Part shown: piece by piece, positions 18,599-27,404 of the stretch | Position numbering within the stretch: position 1 is the stretch's first letter | Layout: each line of letters begins with the position of its first letter | Source of the DNA: Qiania dongpingensis | GTDB taxonomy: Bacteria; Bacillota; Clostridia; Lachnospirales; Lachnospiraceae | Direction of reading: 5' to 3' | Length of the DNA: 64,000 nucleotides | Assembly (NCBI RefSeq): GCF_014337195.1 | Contig: NZ_CP060634.1 | Location: 806,001 to 870,000 of the forward strand | Program-made: the position numbers and the translations under genes | The notes under the pieces: generated by a model | What the model saw: the letters and a program-made list of their open reading frames with translations, nothing else | Databases searched by the model: none | Told to the model about the DNA's origin: nothing

Positions 18599-20236
18599 TC
18601 AAATCCTCTTTATGTCTCTCGGCACTTTTTTAAACGTGATCTGATATTCGGACAACTCTGCTTCACTCAGACTGCATCTGTCCGCATAGATTACATAATG
18701 CTCTGCCCTTTCCCGGATATTCGTAAGAAAATTGTAATCCAGCACGGCGTCCTGTTCCTTCGTATGATACAGATAATACGCAGTGCCCTTATTTTTTCCC
18801 AAATAAAACGGCAAATTTTCATCTCCACGGGTCTTCTCAAAAAAGCCCCCCGCCTCCGTATACCAGATATACTCCTTAAGCCTTTCTTCGTCTATCTGAC
18901 TGTTGAGACGTCCTCCGTCCAGAAACAGCGGCTCTCCTATCTCATAAAAACTGAAGTCTCCTCCCAGGCCTTCTGTCTTTCCGCCGCCGGAGATCACTCG
19001 TTTAACCCGTTCTGCCGTCACATTTTCGGCATAGTCCATCATCTCCACCAGAATGAACTTCCGGTTTCCGCCGTCCTTCCGATTCATATCCAGTACCGCA
19101 TGGGCCGTAGTCCCGGAACCGGCAAAGCTGTCTAAAACAATAGAATCTTTATCTGCCGCCTGCTGCAGGCAGTATTCCACGATCCCCACCGGCTTCGGCG
19201 TGTCAAACTGCCCCTTTCCGAGAATCGACTTTATCTCAAGAGTGCCGGTTTCACTGGCGAATTCGCTGCCGGACCAAAAAGACTTCGGCTTAACCCGGCG
19301 TTTTTCTTCCCTTTCCAGGTAATCCTTTTGAAAAATGTCGTATTCCATCCTCTTTTTCACCAGGCGGACCTCCAGTTCCGAAATCCGCTCCAGAACCGTG
19401 CTTTTGCCCCATCTCCAGGTCCCATTCTCGCCGTTGGAGAGTTTCGGCAGTATCTCCACAGCCCCATCCGCCGGTTCCAGGGACAGCTTCCCGGAAGCCT
19501 CCTGATAATAGATAGGATAAAACAGATTGGGCCTGTCCTTTTCCCTGGCGTTGCTGCCCCTTTTTCTCAGCCCCAAAAGCCGGTACCGTCCCTTCTCGTC
19601 GGACAGCTTATATTCTTTTTCATATTCTTCCGGCAGAGAGACCCCCCGGGTGACAAAGCTCCCTTTCTGATAGATCAGAAGACTTTCATGGGCCGTGGCG
19701 ATATATTTATCGTCACTCCGTCCCTTCAGATTGTTGATGACGGCTATATCCGCAACAAATCCCGATGGTCCGAATATCTCATCACATATCAATTTCAAAT
19801 TGAATTTCTCATTGTTGTCGATGCTTATGAATATGGCTCCGTCCGGCGCCATCAGCTTTTCCAGCAGTCTAAGGCGCGGATACATCATACAAAGCCATTT
19901 ATCATGGCGCGACAAATCCTCCCCTTCCTTTCCAACGGCCTCTCCGAGCCATTTTCTCATCCTGGGGTCATTTACATTGTCATTGTATATCCATTTCTCA
20001 TTTCCCGTATTGTAAGGTGGATCGATATAGATACATTTAACGCTGGCTGTATATTGAGGGAGGAGCGATTTCAAAGCCTCCAGATTATCTCCGCGGATAA
20101 TCATATTGCCGCTTCCGTTGTCCTCTTTTTTGCTTCCGCCCTCATCAAAGCTGTATTTCCGCTCCAAAAAACGGTACGGCACCTTCTGATGATAGCTTAC
20201 GATTTTATCTTTTCCAATCCATTCCAAGGTCGGCAT
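18599..20236 (-). CDS. mod: Type III restriction-modification DNA methyltransferase, Mod subunit
   Basis: 545 residues. DPPYNTGN (72-79) is the catalytic motif of N6-adenine methyltransferases and DSFAGSGTT (369-377) the AdoMet-binding motif; this order, with the target-recognition region between them (about 150-340), is that of type III Mod proteins. Mod recognises an asymmetric 5-6 bp site and methylates one adenine; the site cannot be read from sequence. AGGAGG precedes the start. No homopolymer or tandem repeat typical of phase-variable mod genes was seen. mod and res form one operon next to repeat copy B. Confidence 0.95.
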   Translation of the reverse strand: MPTLEWIGKDKIVSYHQKVPYRFLERKYSFDEGGSKKEDNGSGNMIIRGDNLEALKSLLPQYTASVKCIYIDPPYNTGNEKWIYNDNVNDPRMRKWLGEAVGKEGEDLSRHDKWLCMMYPRLRLLEKLMAPDGAIFISIDNNEKFNLKLICDEIFGPSGFVADIAVINNLKGRSDDKYIATAHESLLIYQKGSFVTRGVSLPEEYEKEYKLSDEKGRYRLLGLRKRGSNAREKDRPNLFYPIYYQEASGKLSLEPADGAVEILPKLSNGENGTWRWGKSTVLERISELEVRLVKKRMEYDIFQKDYLEREEKRRVKPKSFWSGSEFASETGTLEIKSILGKGQFDTPKPVGIVEYCLQQAADKDSIVLDSFAGSGTTAHAVLDMNRKDGGNRKFILVEMMDYAENVTAERVKRVISGGGKTEGLGGDFSFYEIGEPLFLDGGRLNSQIDEERLKEYIWYTEAGGFFEKTRGDENLPFYLGKNKGTAYYLYHTKEQDAVLDYNFLTNIRERAEHYVIYADRCSLSEAELSEYQITFKKVPRDIKRI

Positions 20237-20376
20237 GATGTGTGATCCTCCTGCGGTGACTGCACTCCCTGCTGCTTTTTACGGACTAATTATAACATAA
20301 AAAGACAATACTTTCATCCGGCAAAATTTCTTTAAATACCTTTTTAAATGCAGGGCAGAGAAAATGATTTCAAAAA

Positions 20377-21156
20377 TATACCTTGACGCACGAAGTGCGC
20401 CTGCCCGGAGGGTATGCATTAAGGGATGCCCTTGGGTATACAACCAAATACTTTTTGGAATCATTCCTGAAGGGTCTTTACCAAGACACCGGCAGAAGTT
20501 CCGGGGCGTCACGATTTCGGTTCGCTGGCGATGCAGGGGCCGCTTTATCCCCGCTCCAGCAGTACCGCTCACATGTCGGCGGGAAATCTTTATGATTTCC
20601 CGTCTCCTGTTCGCTCAGAAACGGAATCGGATTTTCCGTTTCTGCCTCCCTCCGCCTGGGGAACACCGGCCGCTGCCCTGCGGCGCTCACCTTTAGGCCT
20701 CCCCGGAATCTTTCTGCCGGTGTCCTGCCTGCCGCACCATTCTGGATGATTTCCGTTCCATTGATTCCAGAAAAGAATTGGATATCCACATGGCCCGCGC
20801 GCCTTACGGCAGCGGGCCGCGGTGGACTGCCCCAATGGCTTTCGAGGCAAATGAGCGATTATTTCGGTGCGGAAAAAAGAGCAAGAGGAAGGATCCGATT
20901 CCATCGTAAGGCGAGCGCCGCAAAGGCGTTAGCAGAATTTTCCCGGACGCAGGGAGGCAAAAATCGCATATCATGCGGATTTTTGTTGGAATCTGACATG
21001 GAAAAATTTAGGTTTATCCATGTCAGTTGGAAAGGACCGACTGGAGGCCGCAAAGATTCTGGTTACGGCTGCCAGCGAGCCGCCTGGATGGAAGCGGACT
21101 TCTTCTTGCCTTGCAAATCAGACAAAAAACTTGTTTGAAAGGTATTCAAAGGTATA
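20377..21156 (+). repeat. Dispersed structured intergenic element, copy B
   Basis: 780 bp. The left end TATACCTT begins a hairpin-rich terminal module (GCACGAAGTGC, GCCCGGAGGG, AAGGGATGCCCTT). Core stems: 13-bp closing stem 20485-20497 / 20712-20724, hairpin 20616-20644, GC-rich stem 20785-20826, and a long-range pair 20519-20529 / 21071-21081. It contains the optional two-hairpin cassette (20945-21033). The right end AAGGTATA stops one base from the A-run that is the T-tract of the tRNA-Thr terminator. A 72-codon frame (20531-20749) is shared with copy C only. Confidence 0.9.
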
Positions 21157-21194
21157 CAAAAAAGCCTGTATCCGACATCTGTCAGACACAGGCT
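21157..21194 (-). terminator. Intrinsic terminator of tRNA-Thr
   Basis: On the minus strand AGCCTGTGTCTGAC pairs over 14 positions (two G-T) with GTCGGATACAGGCT, followed by six T. Its T-tract touches the right end of repeat copy B. Confidence 0.88.
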
Positions 21195-21199
21195 CTCTA

Positions 21200-21272
21200 A
21201 GCTCCCGGCCGGACTTGAACCGGCGACCTATTGATTACGAATCAATTGCTCTACCAACTGAGCCACGGAAGC
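21200..21272 (-). tRNA. tRNA-Thr (anticodon CGU)
   Basis: 73 nt on the minus strand. Acceptor GCTTCCG pairs with CGGGAGC (one G-T), the D arm has GGCTCAGTTGGTAGAGC, the anticodon loop reads TTCGTAA in a TTGA...TCAA stem region, and the T arm is GCCGGTTCAAGTCCGGC. The CCA end is not encoded. A terminator follows directly. Confidence 0.95.
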
Positions 21273-21371
21273 ACGTCTCCAAGCTGTTAAAGCTTGTCAA
21301 CGTTACTAATATACTATAGGAATTTCTTCCTGTCAACCGATTCTCGAACATTTTCTTCCCTGTTTTTACAG

Positions 21372-23516
21372 TTATGGCAGATACGTAAGCCGGCTGCCCA
21401 GCCTGCTCAGCAGCTCATTGGAAATGCTGCCCGCCTGCTCCGCCACTTCGCTGGCGAGAATCTCTTCTTCCCCATCCCTTCCGATCAGCGTCACTGTATC
21501 ACCTGCCGATATTCCCGGGATTCCGGTCACGTCTATCATCATCTGATCCATACAGATCCGTCCCACTATCGGCGCCCGCCTTCCTTTAATCAGTACGCTC
21601 CCCTTTCCGCAGGACAGGCTTCTCGGATATCCATCCGCATATCCAATGGCAGCGACCGCTATGTCACGGTCGGATGATGCGGTATATGCCCTGCCGTATC
21701 CCACACTTTCCCCGGCGTATACTTTCCTGACCGAAGCTACTGTCGACTTAAGAGCCAGGGCCGGTCTCAGATCCAGTTTTCTTCTCACCCAGGTATCTGT
21801 TCCGCTGTCCGCCCCATATAAAATAATCCCGGCCCTCACATAATCGCAGTCAATATCCGGATAGTTCAAAAAACCGTAGCTGCTTTGCACGTGAATCTTC
21901 GGAAGCACGATTCCCTGTCCGGACAGTTTCTCTAAAAATCCAAAAAACGTTCCGAGCTGGCTTTCCGTAAATTCTATGTCCTGCTGTCTGCTGCTGTCCG
22001 TAGCGCACAAATGTGTGAAAATACCGGTTATCTTCAAATGTTTCATCTGAAAGACCTCCACCGCACAGTCTACATCGTCCACAGAAATTCCCAGCCGGTG
22101 CATCCCTGAATCCACCGCCAAGTGGACCTGCAGGTCTATCCCCGTCTTTTCCAGCGCCAGGGCGTGCTCATGATCGCAGACAGTTTGTATCAGCCGCCAG
22201 CGTCTGAGTTCCTTTGCCCTGGAGGCAGGCGTATATCCAAGTATCAGGATCTCTCCCTGTACTCCTTCTTTCCGCAATGTGATTCCTTCATCTATGGTCG
22301 CTGCTGCAAACGCCCTGACCCCCGCCCGATTCAGGCATCTGGCGGTCGCTGTGTCTCCATGTCCATATGCGCCGGCTTTTACCACCGCCATCAGCCGGCA
22401 GCCCTGAGGCATATCCTTCTGCAGGACCCTGGCATTATGCATAAGGCTCCCCTGGTCGATTTCCACCCAGGAGCGGCAGCCTTCCGACGGTGAACGCATA
22501 GGATGACGCTTTTTCCATTCCCGCATGACCTGGCAGTATAGGATACCGGCCAGGCCGGAAAGGAGAAGAACAGCCAGATAAAGCGCCATGGGATGTTCCG
22601 TCAGATATGTCTGTTTGGAAAACAGCTTCGCTGCCATCCTCACCGCAACGATCGCCATGGGATGGACGATATAGATGACCATAGATATATCCCGGAGCCT
22701 TTCCCTTCTTCTTCCCCGAAAGAAAAGAAGCCAACGGAACAGCAAATACATGCAGGGAAGAAGAAGTATATACATACTGTCATGCCGCTGGAGACCGAAC
22801 GCCCTGAGGAGCAGTCCCTCTGCAGTCATCAGCACCAGCATGAGCAAGAAGCCTGCGAAGTATGAAAGGCCTCCCCTTATGCTCCTCCTTCCTTCGTTTT
22901 CCGCTATCCAGGCCCCCATGACAAAAAACACGGGCGCATAAAAAATCCCATTTCGTGTGTAATCGGCGACGGCAAACACATTGTCGTAGAATGTTTTTAA
23001 AACCGGAATCTTTGCCGACAGACCGTAGTAGCTGTCCCCCAAAAGGCCAACTGCATAGAGACAGACCGCGGCAATAAACGCTTTTTTGAAGCCTATCCTG
23101 CGGATAAGAAGTACCGATATCCAGGCCCCGGCGACGGCTGCCGGAAAGTACCACAAATGATATAAAGTTCCGTCAAACAGAACATCCTTCAGAAATTCCG
23201 GCAAAAATAATTTTGTATTGAAATATCCCATATAGAGGTTGAGCGGCAGGTAAAAAATCATGGATATCAGATACAGCCGCAGTGTGGCTTTTGTAAAAGC
23301 AGCCAGTTTCTCCATACGGTTTTCTGTTCCTTTTTCCAGAAAAAAGCCGGAGGTCATAAAGAAAAAGGGAACCGCGACGCGGGCGGCAACCCGTGTCAGA
23401 ATAAAATCACCGGTCTCATTCCAGGCAGCGAGGGGAGAAATGTGAATAGCTGCGACCAACAGCGCGGCGGCAATCCGAAATCCGTCAATACCGGTATATG
23501 CTTTTTCTCGTTTCAT
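21372..23516 (-). CDS. vanT: VanT-type membrane serine/alanine racemase
   Basis: 714 residues in two parts. Residues 1 to about 335 are an acyltransferase-3-like membrane domain with about ten helices, thought to take up L-serine. From about 360 follows an alanine-racemase domain: VVKAGAYGHG with the PLP lysine K380, and GYGRAY with the second catalytic base region. VanT converts L-Ser to D-Ser for the VanG ligase. It is the last gene of the operon, starting 2 bp before the vanXY stop region with GGAGG ahead. No terminator with a good T-run was seen directly after it. Confidence 0.95.
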   Translation of the reverse strand: MKREKAYTGIDGFRIAAALLVAAIHISPLAAWNETGDFILTRVAARVAVPFFFMTSGFFLEKGTENRMEKLAAFTKATLRLYLISMIFYLPLNLYMGYFNTKLFLPEFLKDVLFDGTLYHLWYFPAAVAGAWISVLLIRRIGFKKAFIAAVCLYAVGLLGDSYYGLSAKIPVLKTFYDNVFAVADYTRNGIFYAPVFFVMGAWIAENEGRRSIRGGLSYFAGFLLMLVLMTAEGLLLRAFGLQRHDSMYILLLPCMYLLFRWLLFFRGRRRERLRDISMVIYIVHPMAIVAVRMAAKLFSKQTYLTEHPMALYLAVLLLSGLAGILYCQVMREWKKRHPMRSPSEGCRSWVEIDQGSLMHNARVLQKDMPQGCRLMAVVKAGAYGHGDTATARCLNRAGVRAFAAATIDEGITLRKEGVQGEILILGYTPASRAKELRRWRLIQTVCDHEHALALEKTGIDLQVHLAVDSGMHRLGISVDDVDCAVEVFQMKHLKITGIFTHLCATDSSRQQDIEFTESQLGTFFGFLEKLSGQGIVLPKIHVQSSYGFLNYPDIDCDYVRAGIILYGADSGTDTWVRRKLDLRPALALKSTVASVRKVYAGESVGYGRAYTASSDRDIAVAAIGYADGYPRSLSCGKGSVLIKGRRAPIVGRICMDQMMIDVTGIPGISAGDTVTLIGRDGEEEILASEVAEQAGSISNELLSRLGSRLTYLP

Positions 23517-23517
23517 C

Positions 23518-24273
23518 TTATTGCCTCCACAGTGTCACAACCCATCCGTCCACATTGTTTCCGGAGCTCTCCGCTATGGCGTTGTCCGCTACTGCCACCG
23601 ACGGATTCTCCGTCATCTCATCCTGCACGTAAAATATCTCAATTTCTTTGCCCGGACCGCCGGTTCTCAAATGTTTCCCGTCATAAGGATAATTTTTTAT
23701 GAATTCTGTATATTCTTCCAAACAGAGTCCTTGTCCTTCCATGATTTCAGAATGAGGATATCCCACGTATCGGAAATGCCACGGTTCCCCGCCAATTCCT
23801 GTCACCTCTTCTTTTCCTTCCGGATATCTTTCTATAAAGCCATATCTGGCGGCCCTTTTTCGAAACGCTCCTCCGACACCGTCATATGGAAACTCCGGGC
23901 GTATGAAATCAATGTTCTCCTGATCAATCCCCAGATCAATAGCCAGTCCCGTCTGATGCTCGCTGTGATCTGGAAGGGCCACATATTTTCTGGTGAACTC
24001 CCATCCGTTTTCTGCAACGGAATCCTTAAATATCTGCTCTTGCTCCGCTTTCGGCCGGTAGCCGCTCACCGGCACGATTTTTCCCTCGGACCGAATTTCC
24101 TTTAAAAGCTGGGCCAAACAGGAGGAAGCCCTTGTATGGAGCAGGATTCCCGGGTGCCTGCTGTCCACGGGCACGCAGGAAAACCTCATTTCTCCCGCGA
24201 TTGGATGCTTTTCATTCACTAAGATTAAATTCCCCATGTGGACAGACCGGCCGGACAGTACCATCTCTCTCAT
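23518..24273 (-). CDS. vanXY: VanXY-type D,D-dipeptidase/carboxypeptidase
   Basis: 251 residues of the M15B (VanY/VanXY) zinc peptidases. SEHQTGLAIDLG holds the SxHxxGxAxD zinc ligands and GEPWHFRYVG the catalytic Glu and third ligand His. There is no signal peptide or membrane anchor, which fits cytoplasmic VanXY rather than membrane-bound VanY. It would remove D-Ala-D-Ala dipeptide and terminal D-Ala so that precursors end in D-Ser. AGGAGGT lies inside the end of vanG, and the start is 3 bp after the vanG stop. About 60 residues beyond the usual domain end lack recognisable features. Confidence 0.92.
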   Translation of the reverse strand: MREMVLSGRSVHMGNLILVNEKHPIAGEMRFSCVPVDSRHPGILLHTRASSCLAQLLKEIRSEGKIVPVSGYRPKAEQEQIFKDSVAENGWEFTRKYVALPDHSEHQTGLAIDLGIDQENIDFIRPEFPYDGVGGAFRKRAARYGFIERYPEGKEEVTGIGGEPWHFRYVGYPHSEIMEGQGLCLEEYTEFIKNYPYDGKHLRTGGPGKEIEIFYVQDEMTENPSVAVADNAIAESSGNNVDGWVVTLWRQ

Positions 24274-24276
24274 GTC

Positions 24277-25320
24277 TCACACCTCCTGCGCCATAAGCGT
24301 TTCCAAAATCTCCTCGAAGGACATTCCAATGCCTTTCATCATATTGGGAAAACGGCTGTGGGCAGTAAATCCCGGTATGGTATTTACTTCATTAAACACG
24401 ATCTGGCCGTTTGGTGTCAGAAACATGTCCACCCTGGCAAAACCGGAGCAGTCCAAAGCCCGGTATATGGTCTCCGCGCACACTTGAATCCGTTTTTCCG
24501 TCTCTTCGTCGATTCTGGCCGGCATATGGATTTTGGAGCTTTTCAGAGTATACTTCTCTGTATAGTCAAAAAAGCCTTCTGAGAGTTCAATCTCATCCAC
24601 TCTTCCTAAAATCAGCTTTTCTTTTCCCATTACGGCGCAGCCTACTTCAAAGCCTTCCACATTCTCTTCAATGATGACTTCTCGGTCATGCTGAAACGCT
24701 GCGTCCACTGCGGACAAAAGCTGCGTCCTCCTGTCCGCTTTTGTGATCCCAAAGGAAGATCCCGCCCTCACCGGCTTTACAAACAGCGGATATTCCAAAT
24801 CTTTTGTCTTTTCGTAAAGCTCTGTTTTTTCCAGTCTTTTTTCCAAGACGACAGCTTTCGGCACTGCTACGCCGGCCTGGGCAGCCAGCTGGTGCGCCCG
24901 GTATTTATCCATGCAGAGAGCAGACGCAAACGTTCCGCACCCGATGAGAGGGATGCCTGCCAGTTCCGCTAATCCCTGTATCGTTCCATCCTCCCCGTTT
25001 TTTCCATGAAGTACTGGAAATACTGCATCCACATAGATCTGACGGATTTCGCCATCCTTTTCTTCTACGATCCCGTGGACAGAACGCTCCGGAGAGAGAA
25101 ACGCCTTTCTGCAGGTTTCATGCTTAACGTGCCACTGATCCGACAGAATCTCTTCAAAAGCCCCCATATACCGAAACCAATCTCCGTTCCGCGTGATTCC
25201 TACCGGTATCACCTGATATTTTTCTGTGTTCATGTGGGTGAGCACCGCATAAACGGACTGGAGAGAAACCGGATATTCCGTGGAGCATCCGCCAAATATA
25301 ACTGCTATCGTTTTTTTCAT
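24277..25320 (-). CDS. vanG: D-alanine--D-serine ligase, VanG type
   Basis: 347 residues, ATP-grasp ligase. FGGCSTEYPVSLQS at the N-terminus and the omega-loop segment FFDYTEKYTLKSSKIHMPAR are characteristic of the D-Ala-D-Ser ligases VanG/VanC, not of Ddl (KY without this context) or the D-Lac ligases VanA/B. FARVDMFL...VFNEVNTIPG provides the Mg-binding residues. It makes D-Ala-D-Ser, lowering vancomycin affinity moderately. First gene of vanG-vanXY-vanT; AAGGAG precedes the ATG, and a short leader separates it from the vanRS terminator. Confidence 0.95.
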   Translation of the reverse strand: MKKTIAVIFGGCSTEYPVSLQSVYAVLTHMNTEKYQVIPVGITRNGDWFRYMGAFEEILSDQWHVKHETCRKAFLSPERSVHGIVEEKDGEIRQIYVDAVFPVLHGKNGEDGTIQGLAELAGIPLIGCGTFASALCMDKYRAHQLAAQAGVAVPKAVVLEKRLEKTELYEKTKDLEYPLFVKPVRAGSSFGITKADRRTQLLSAVDAAFQHDREVIIEENVEGFEVGCAVMGKEKLILGRVDEIELSEGFFDYTEKYTLKSSKIHMPARIDEETEKRIQVCAETIYRALDCSGFARVDMFLTPNGQIVFNEVNTIPGFTAHSRFPNMMKGIGMSFEEILETLMAQEV

Positions 25321-25371
25321 ATTTTTTCTCCTTTTCTTTCATAGGACGAGCTGCCTTTTTTAGAACAGAAT

Positions 25372-25420
25372 AAAAAAATATCCGCCGTCCTGGTAGCTTC
25401 ATCATACCAGGACAGCGGAT
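25372..25420 (-). terminator. Intrinsic terminator between vanS and vanG
   Basis: On the minus strand ATCCGCTGTCCTGGTA and TACCAGGACGGCGGAT form a 16-bp stem (one mismatch) with a 9-base loop, followed by ATATTTTTTT. It would stop vanRS transcripts before vanG. Confidence 0.85.
25401..25409 (-). promoter_or_regulatory. Possible vanG promoter: extended -10 inside the terminator loop
   Basis: TGGTATGAT on the minus strand is an extended -10 element (TGnTATnAT). No good -35 lies 17 bp upstream, as expected of an activator-dependent (VanR) promoter. A start about 7 bases downstream would fall after the 5' arm of the terminator stem, so the new transcript could not form the hairpin. Inferred from position only. 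Confidence 0.4.
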
Positions 25421-25483
25421 GCTGTTCTTATTATCCATCCTATGGAAATCCGATTCTTTTCTGATCAAATTCTTACAATTTTC

Positions 25484-26590
25484 CTACGGCCGCGGAAGCA
25501 CCACATCAAAACGGATGATATTTTCCCTGCTGTATGCCGATATTCGGCCTCCGTGCAGCTCGACGATCTCTTTTGCTATGGCAAGTCCAAGACCTGCTCC
25601 GCCGCTTTTTGTGGATCTGGAATTATCCAGCCGGTAAAACTGTTCAAATATCCTTTTAAGCTTCTCCTCCGATATCTGATCCCCGTCATTGATAAAAGAC
25701 AGCTTCACCTGATTCGGCATTTCTTCCACCCAGATTCGGATCGTACAATCCTCATAGCTGTAATTGACCGCGTTGCGGAGCAGATTATCAAATACCCTCT
25801 GTAACTTATCCGGGTCACAATAGATACGCAGATCGTCGGGAGCCTGAAGCACACAATTCAAATTTTTTTCCCTCAGCATAGGCTTGAATTCATATATCAG
25901 CTGATTCAGCATGCGGATCAAATGGACCTCTGTTTTTTCCAGCGTGATATGAGACAGGTTAAACCGGGTGATGTCAAAAAATTCGTTGATGAGATCATCC
26001 AGACGCTCTGCCTTTTCTCTGGCGATGGTAATATAACGGTTCCGCATTTCTTCCGAAATCTGAGGCTCATCCTGCAGTAAAGTCAGATAACCGATGACAG
26101 ACGTGATCGGTGTCTTCAGATCGTGGGCCAGATATGTGACCAGATCATTTTTCCTCTGCTCTGCCTCTCTCGCGACCCGCTCATTGTTCAGGACGCTTAC
26201 CTTAATTTGATTCATCTGGTTTTCCAGATCCTTTAAAGGAGCCGAAAGGGTCACCATGCTGTCATCCTGCTTGTAGATCACTTCTGCCGCGTCTGCAACT
26301 TCCTGGAAATAGGAAAAAGGTTTTCTCCAATAATACAGGAAAATGCCGATATACCCTATCACGATATAGGCAAGGGCAAACAATTCTCTCCTCATGTCAA
26401 ACCATCTGGCGACCCGGTAAAGAAGCTCGTCCCCCGACCAGGTTCTGAAGCTGAATACATTGATGGCCAAAAAATAGCCGATTATCCCAAGCACGGTATA
26501 GGAAAACAGGGCGATTATCATCCTGAGGAACAGCCGTCCCGCCAGGCCGCCGCTCAGGTTCTTTTTTTTATTCTTCAATTTTATATCCAA
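25484..26590 (-). CDS. vanS: VanS-type sensor histidine kinase
   Basis: 368 residues. Two membrane helices (about 18-45 and 72-90) enclose a very short external loop, then a HAMP-like linker, HDLKTPITSVIGY (phospho-acceptor His), the N box NLLRNAVNYS, and GGAGLGLAIAKEIVELHGG. This matches VanS of VanG-type clusters. The start is a TTG at 26590 overlapping vanR by 23 bp; a second TTG four codons on (26578) is equally possible. It phosphorylates VanR, and is expected to respond to vancomycin or lipid II damage. Confidence 0.9.
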   Translation of the reverse strand: MDIKLKNKKKNLSGGLAGRLFLRMIIALFSYTVLGIIGYFLAINVFSFRTWSGDELLYRVARWFDMRRELFALAYIVIGYIGIFLYYWRKPFSYFQEVADAAEVIYKQDDSMVTLSAPLKDLENQMNQIKVSVLNNERVAREAEQRKNDLVTYLAHDLKTPITSVIGYLTLLQDEPQISEEMRNRYITIAREKAERLDDLINEFFDITRFNLSHITLEKTEVHLIRMLNQLIYEFKPMLREKNLNCVLQAPDDLRIYCDPDKLQRVFDNLLRNAVNYSYEDCTIRIWVEEMPNQVKLSFINDGDQISEEKLKRIFEQFYRLDNSRSTKSGGAGLGLAIAKEIVELHGGRISAYSRENIIRFDVVLPRP

Positions 26591-27272
26591 CTCCCCATAC
26601 TGTTTTAATAAAACGCGGCCTTTTTGGAGGCTCGTTCAGCTTTTCCCTGAGCCGTCCGATATGCGCCATCACCGTATTGTTGTTGTTTTCCAGATATTTC
26701 TCTCCCCACACGGCCTCAAACAGTTCCTCAGAAGGCACTACCTTTCCTTTATGCTCACATAAATACCAGAGAATGGAGAATTCTAACGGCGTTAGACATA
26801 CCGGCTTATCATACAAAAAGCACTCATGAGTATCACGATTTATCGTAAGTCCCCGGATGTCATGCTCCTGTCTCTCCTCTTCTTCTGCCTGTCCCACGTG
26901 ATTGTAGCTTTTATACCGCCTGAGCTGAGTCTTGACCCGCGCTACCACCTCCAGGGGATTAAAGGGTTTTGTAATATAGTCATCCGCCCCTAAGGTGAGT
27001 CCCATGATCTTATCCATGTCCTCGACCTTTGCTGTCAGCATGATGACCGGATAAAAATATTTCTCCCGTATTTTCTGGAGGATCTTGAAACCATCTATGT
27101 CCGGCAGCATTACGTCCAGAACCGCCAGATCGAGCCCGCCCTCTTCCATACAGGCCAGGGCGTCTTTTCCATTATAAAACTTCTTTACAGAATAACCGTC
27201 ATTCTTCAAATATACTTCCACCAGATCCGCAATCTCTTTTTCGTCATCCACCAATAATATCTGTTCTTTCAT
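26568..27272 (-). CDS. vanR: VanR-type OmpR-family response regulator
   Basis: 234 residues from the ATG at 27272 (AAGGAAGG upstream); the in-frame extension to 27449 crosses into the divergent promoter region and is not credible. Receiver domain: DDEKE acidic pocket near residue 9, phospho-Asp in LAVLDVMLPDIDG near 53, MLTAK and KPF. C-terminal winged helix with LTPLEFSILWYL and the recognition helix NNNTVMAHIGRLREKL. It should activate vanG-vanXY-vanT and perhaps itself. Divergent from the SsuB-like gene. Confidence 0.92.
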   Translation of the reverse strand: MKEQILLVDDEKEIADLVEVYLKNDGYSVKKFYNGKDALACMEEGGLDLAVLDVMLPDIDGFKILQKIREKYFYPVIMLTAKVEDMDKIMGLTLGADDYITKPFNPLEVVARVKTQLRRYKSYNHVGQAEEEERQEHDIRGLTINRDTHECFLYDKPVCLTPLEFSILWYLCEHKGKVVPSEELFEAVWGEKYLENNNNTVMAHIGRLREKLNEPPKRPRFIKTVWGVGYKIEE

Positions 27273-27404
27273 CCTTCTGCCGCCTTCCTTCTGCTGCTCT
27301 GCCGTTCTCCCCATTCTAACATATCTCCCTTTTGAAATCAACGGAACAGTCACCCCCGCTTTCCTCTCTCCATATGATAATGTATGAAGAAACGGAGGAA
27401 TACT

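Noticed and set aside
20531..20749. A 72-codon frame in copy B shared with copy C (46576-46794)
   Set aside because: In copy D the same place is shifted by one base and in copy A it is broken; stem conservation explains the sequence better than coding.
23518..24273. VanY-type membrane carboxypeptidase
   Set aside because: No signal peptide or anchor; position in a vanG operon and size fit VanXY better.
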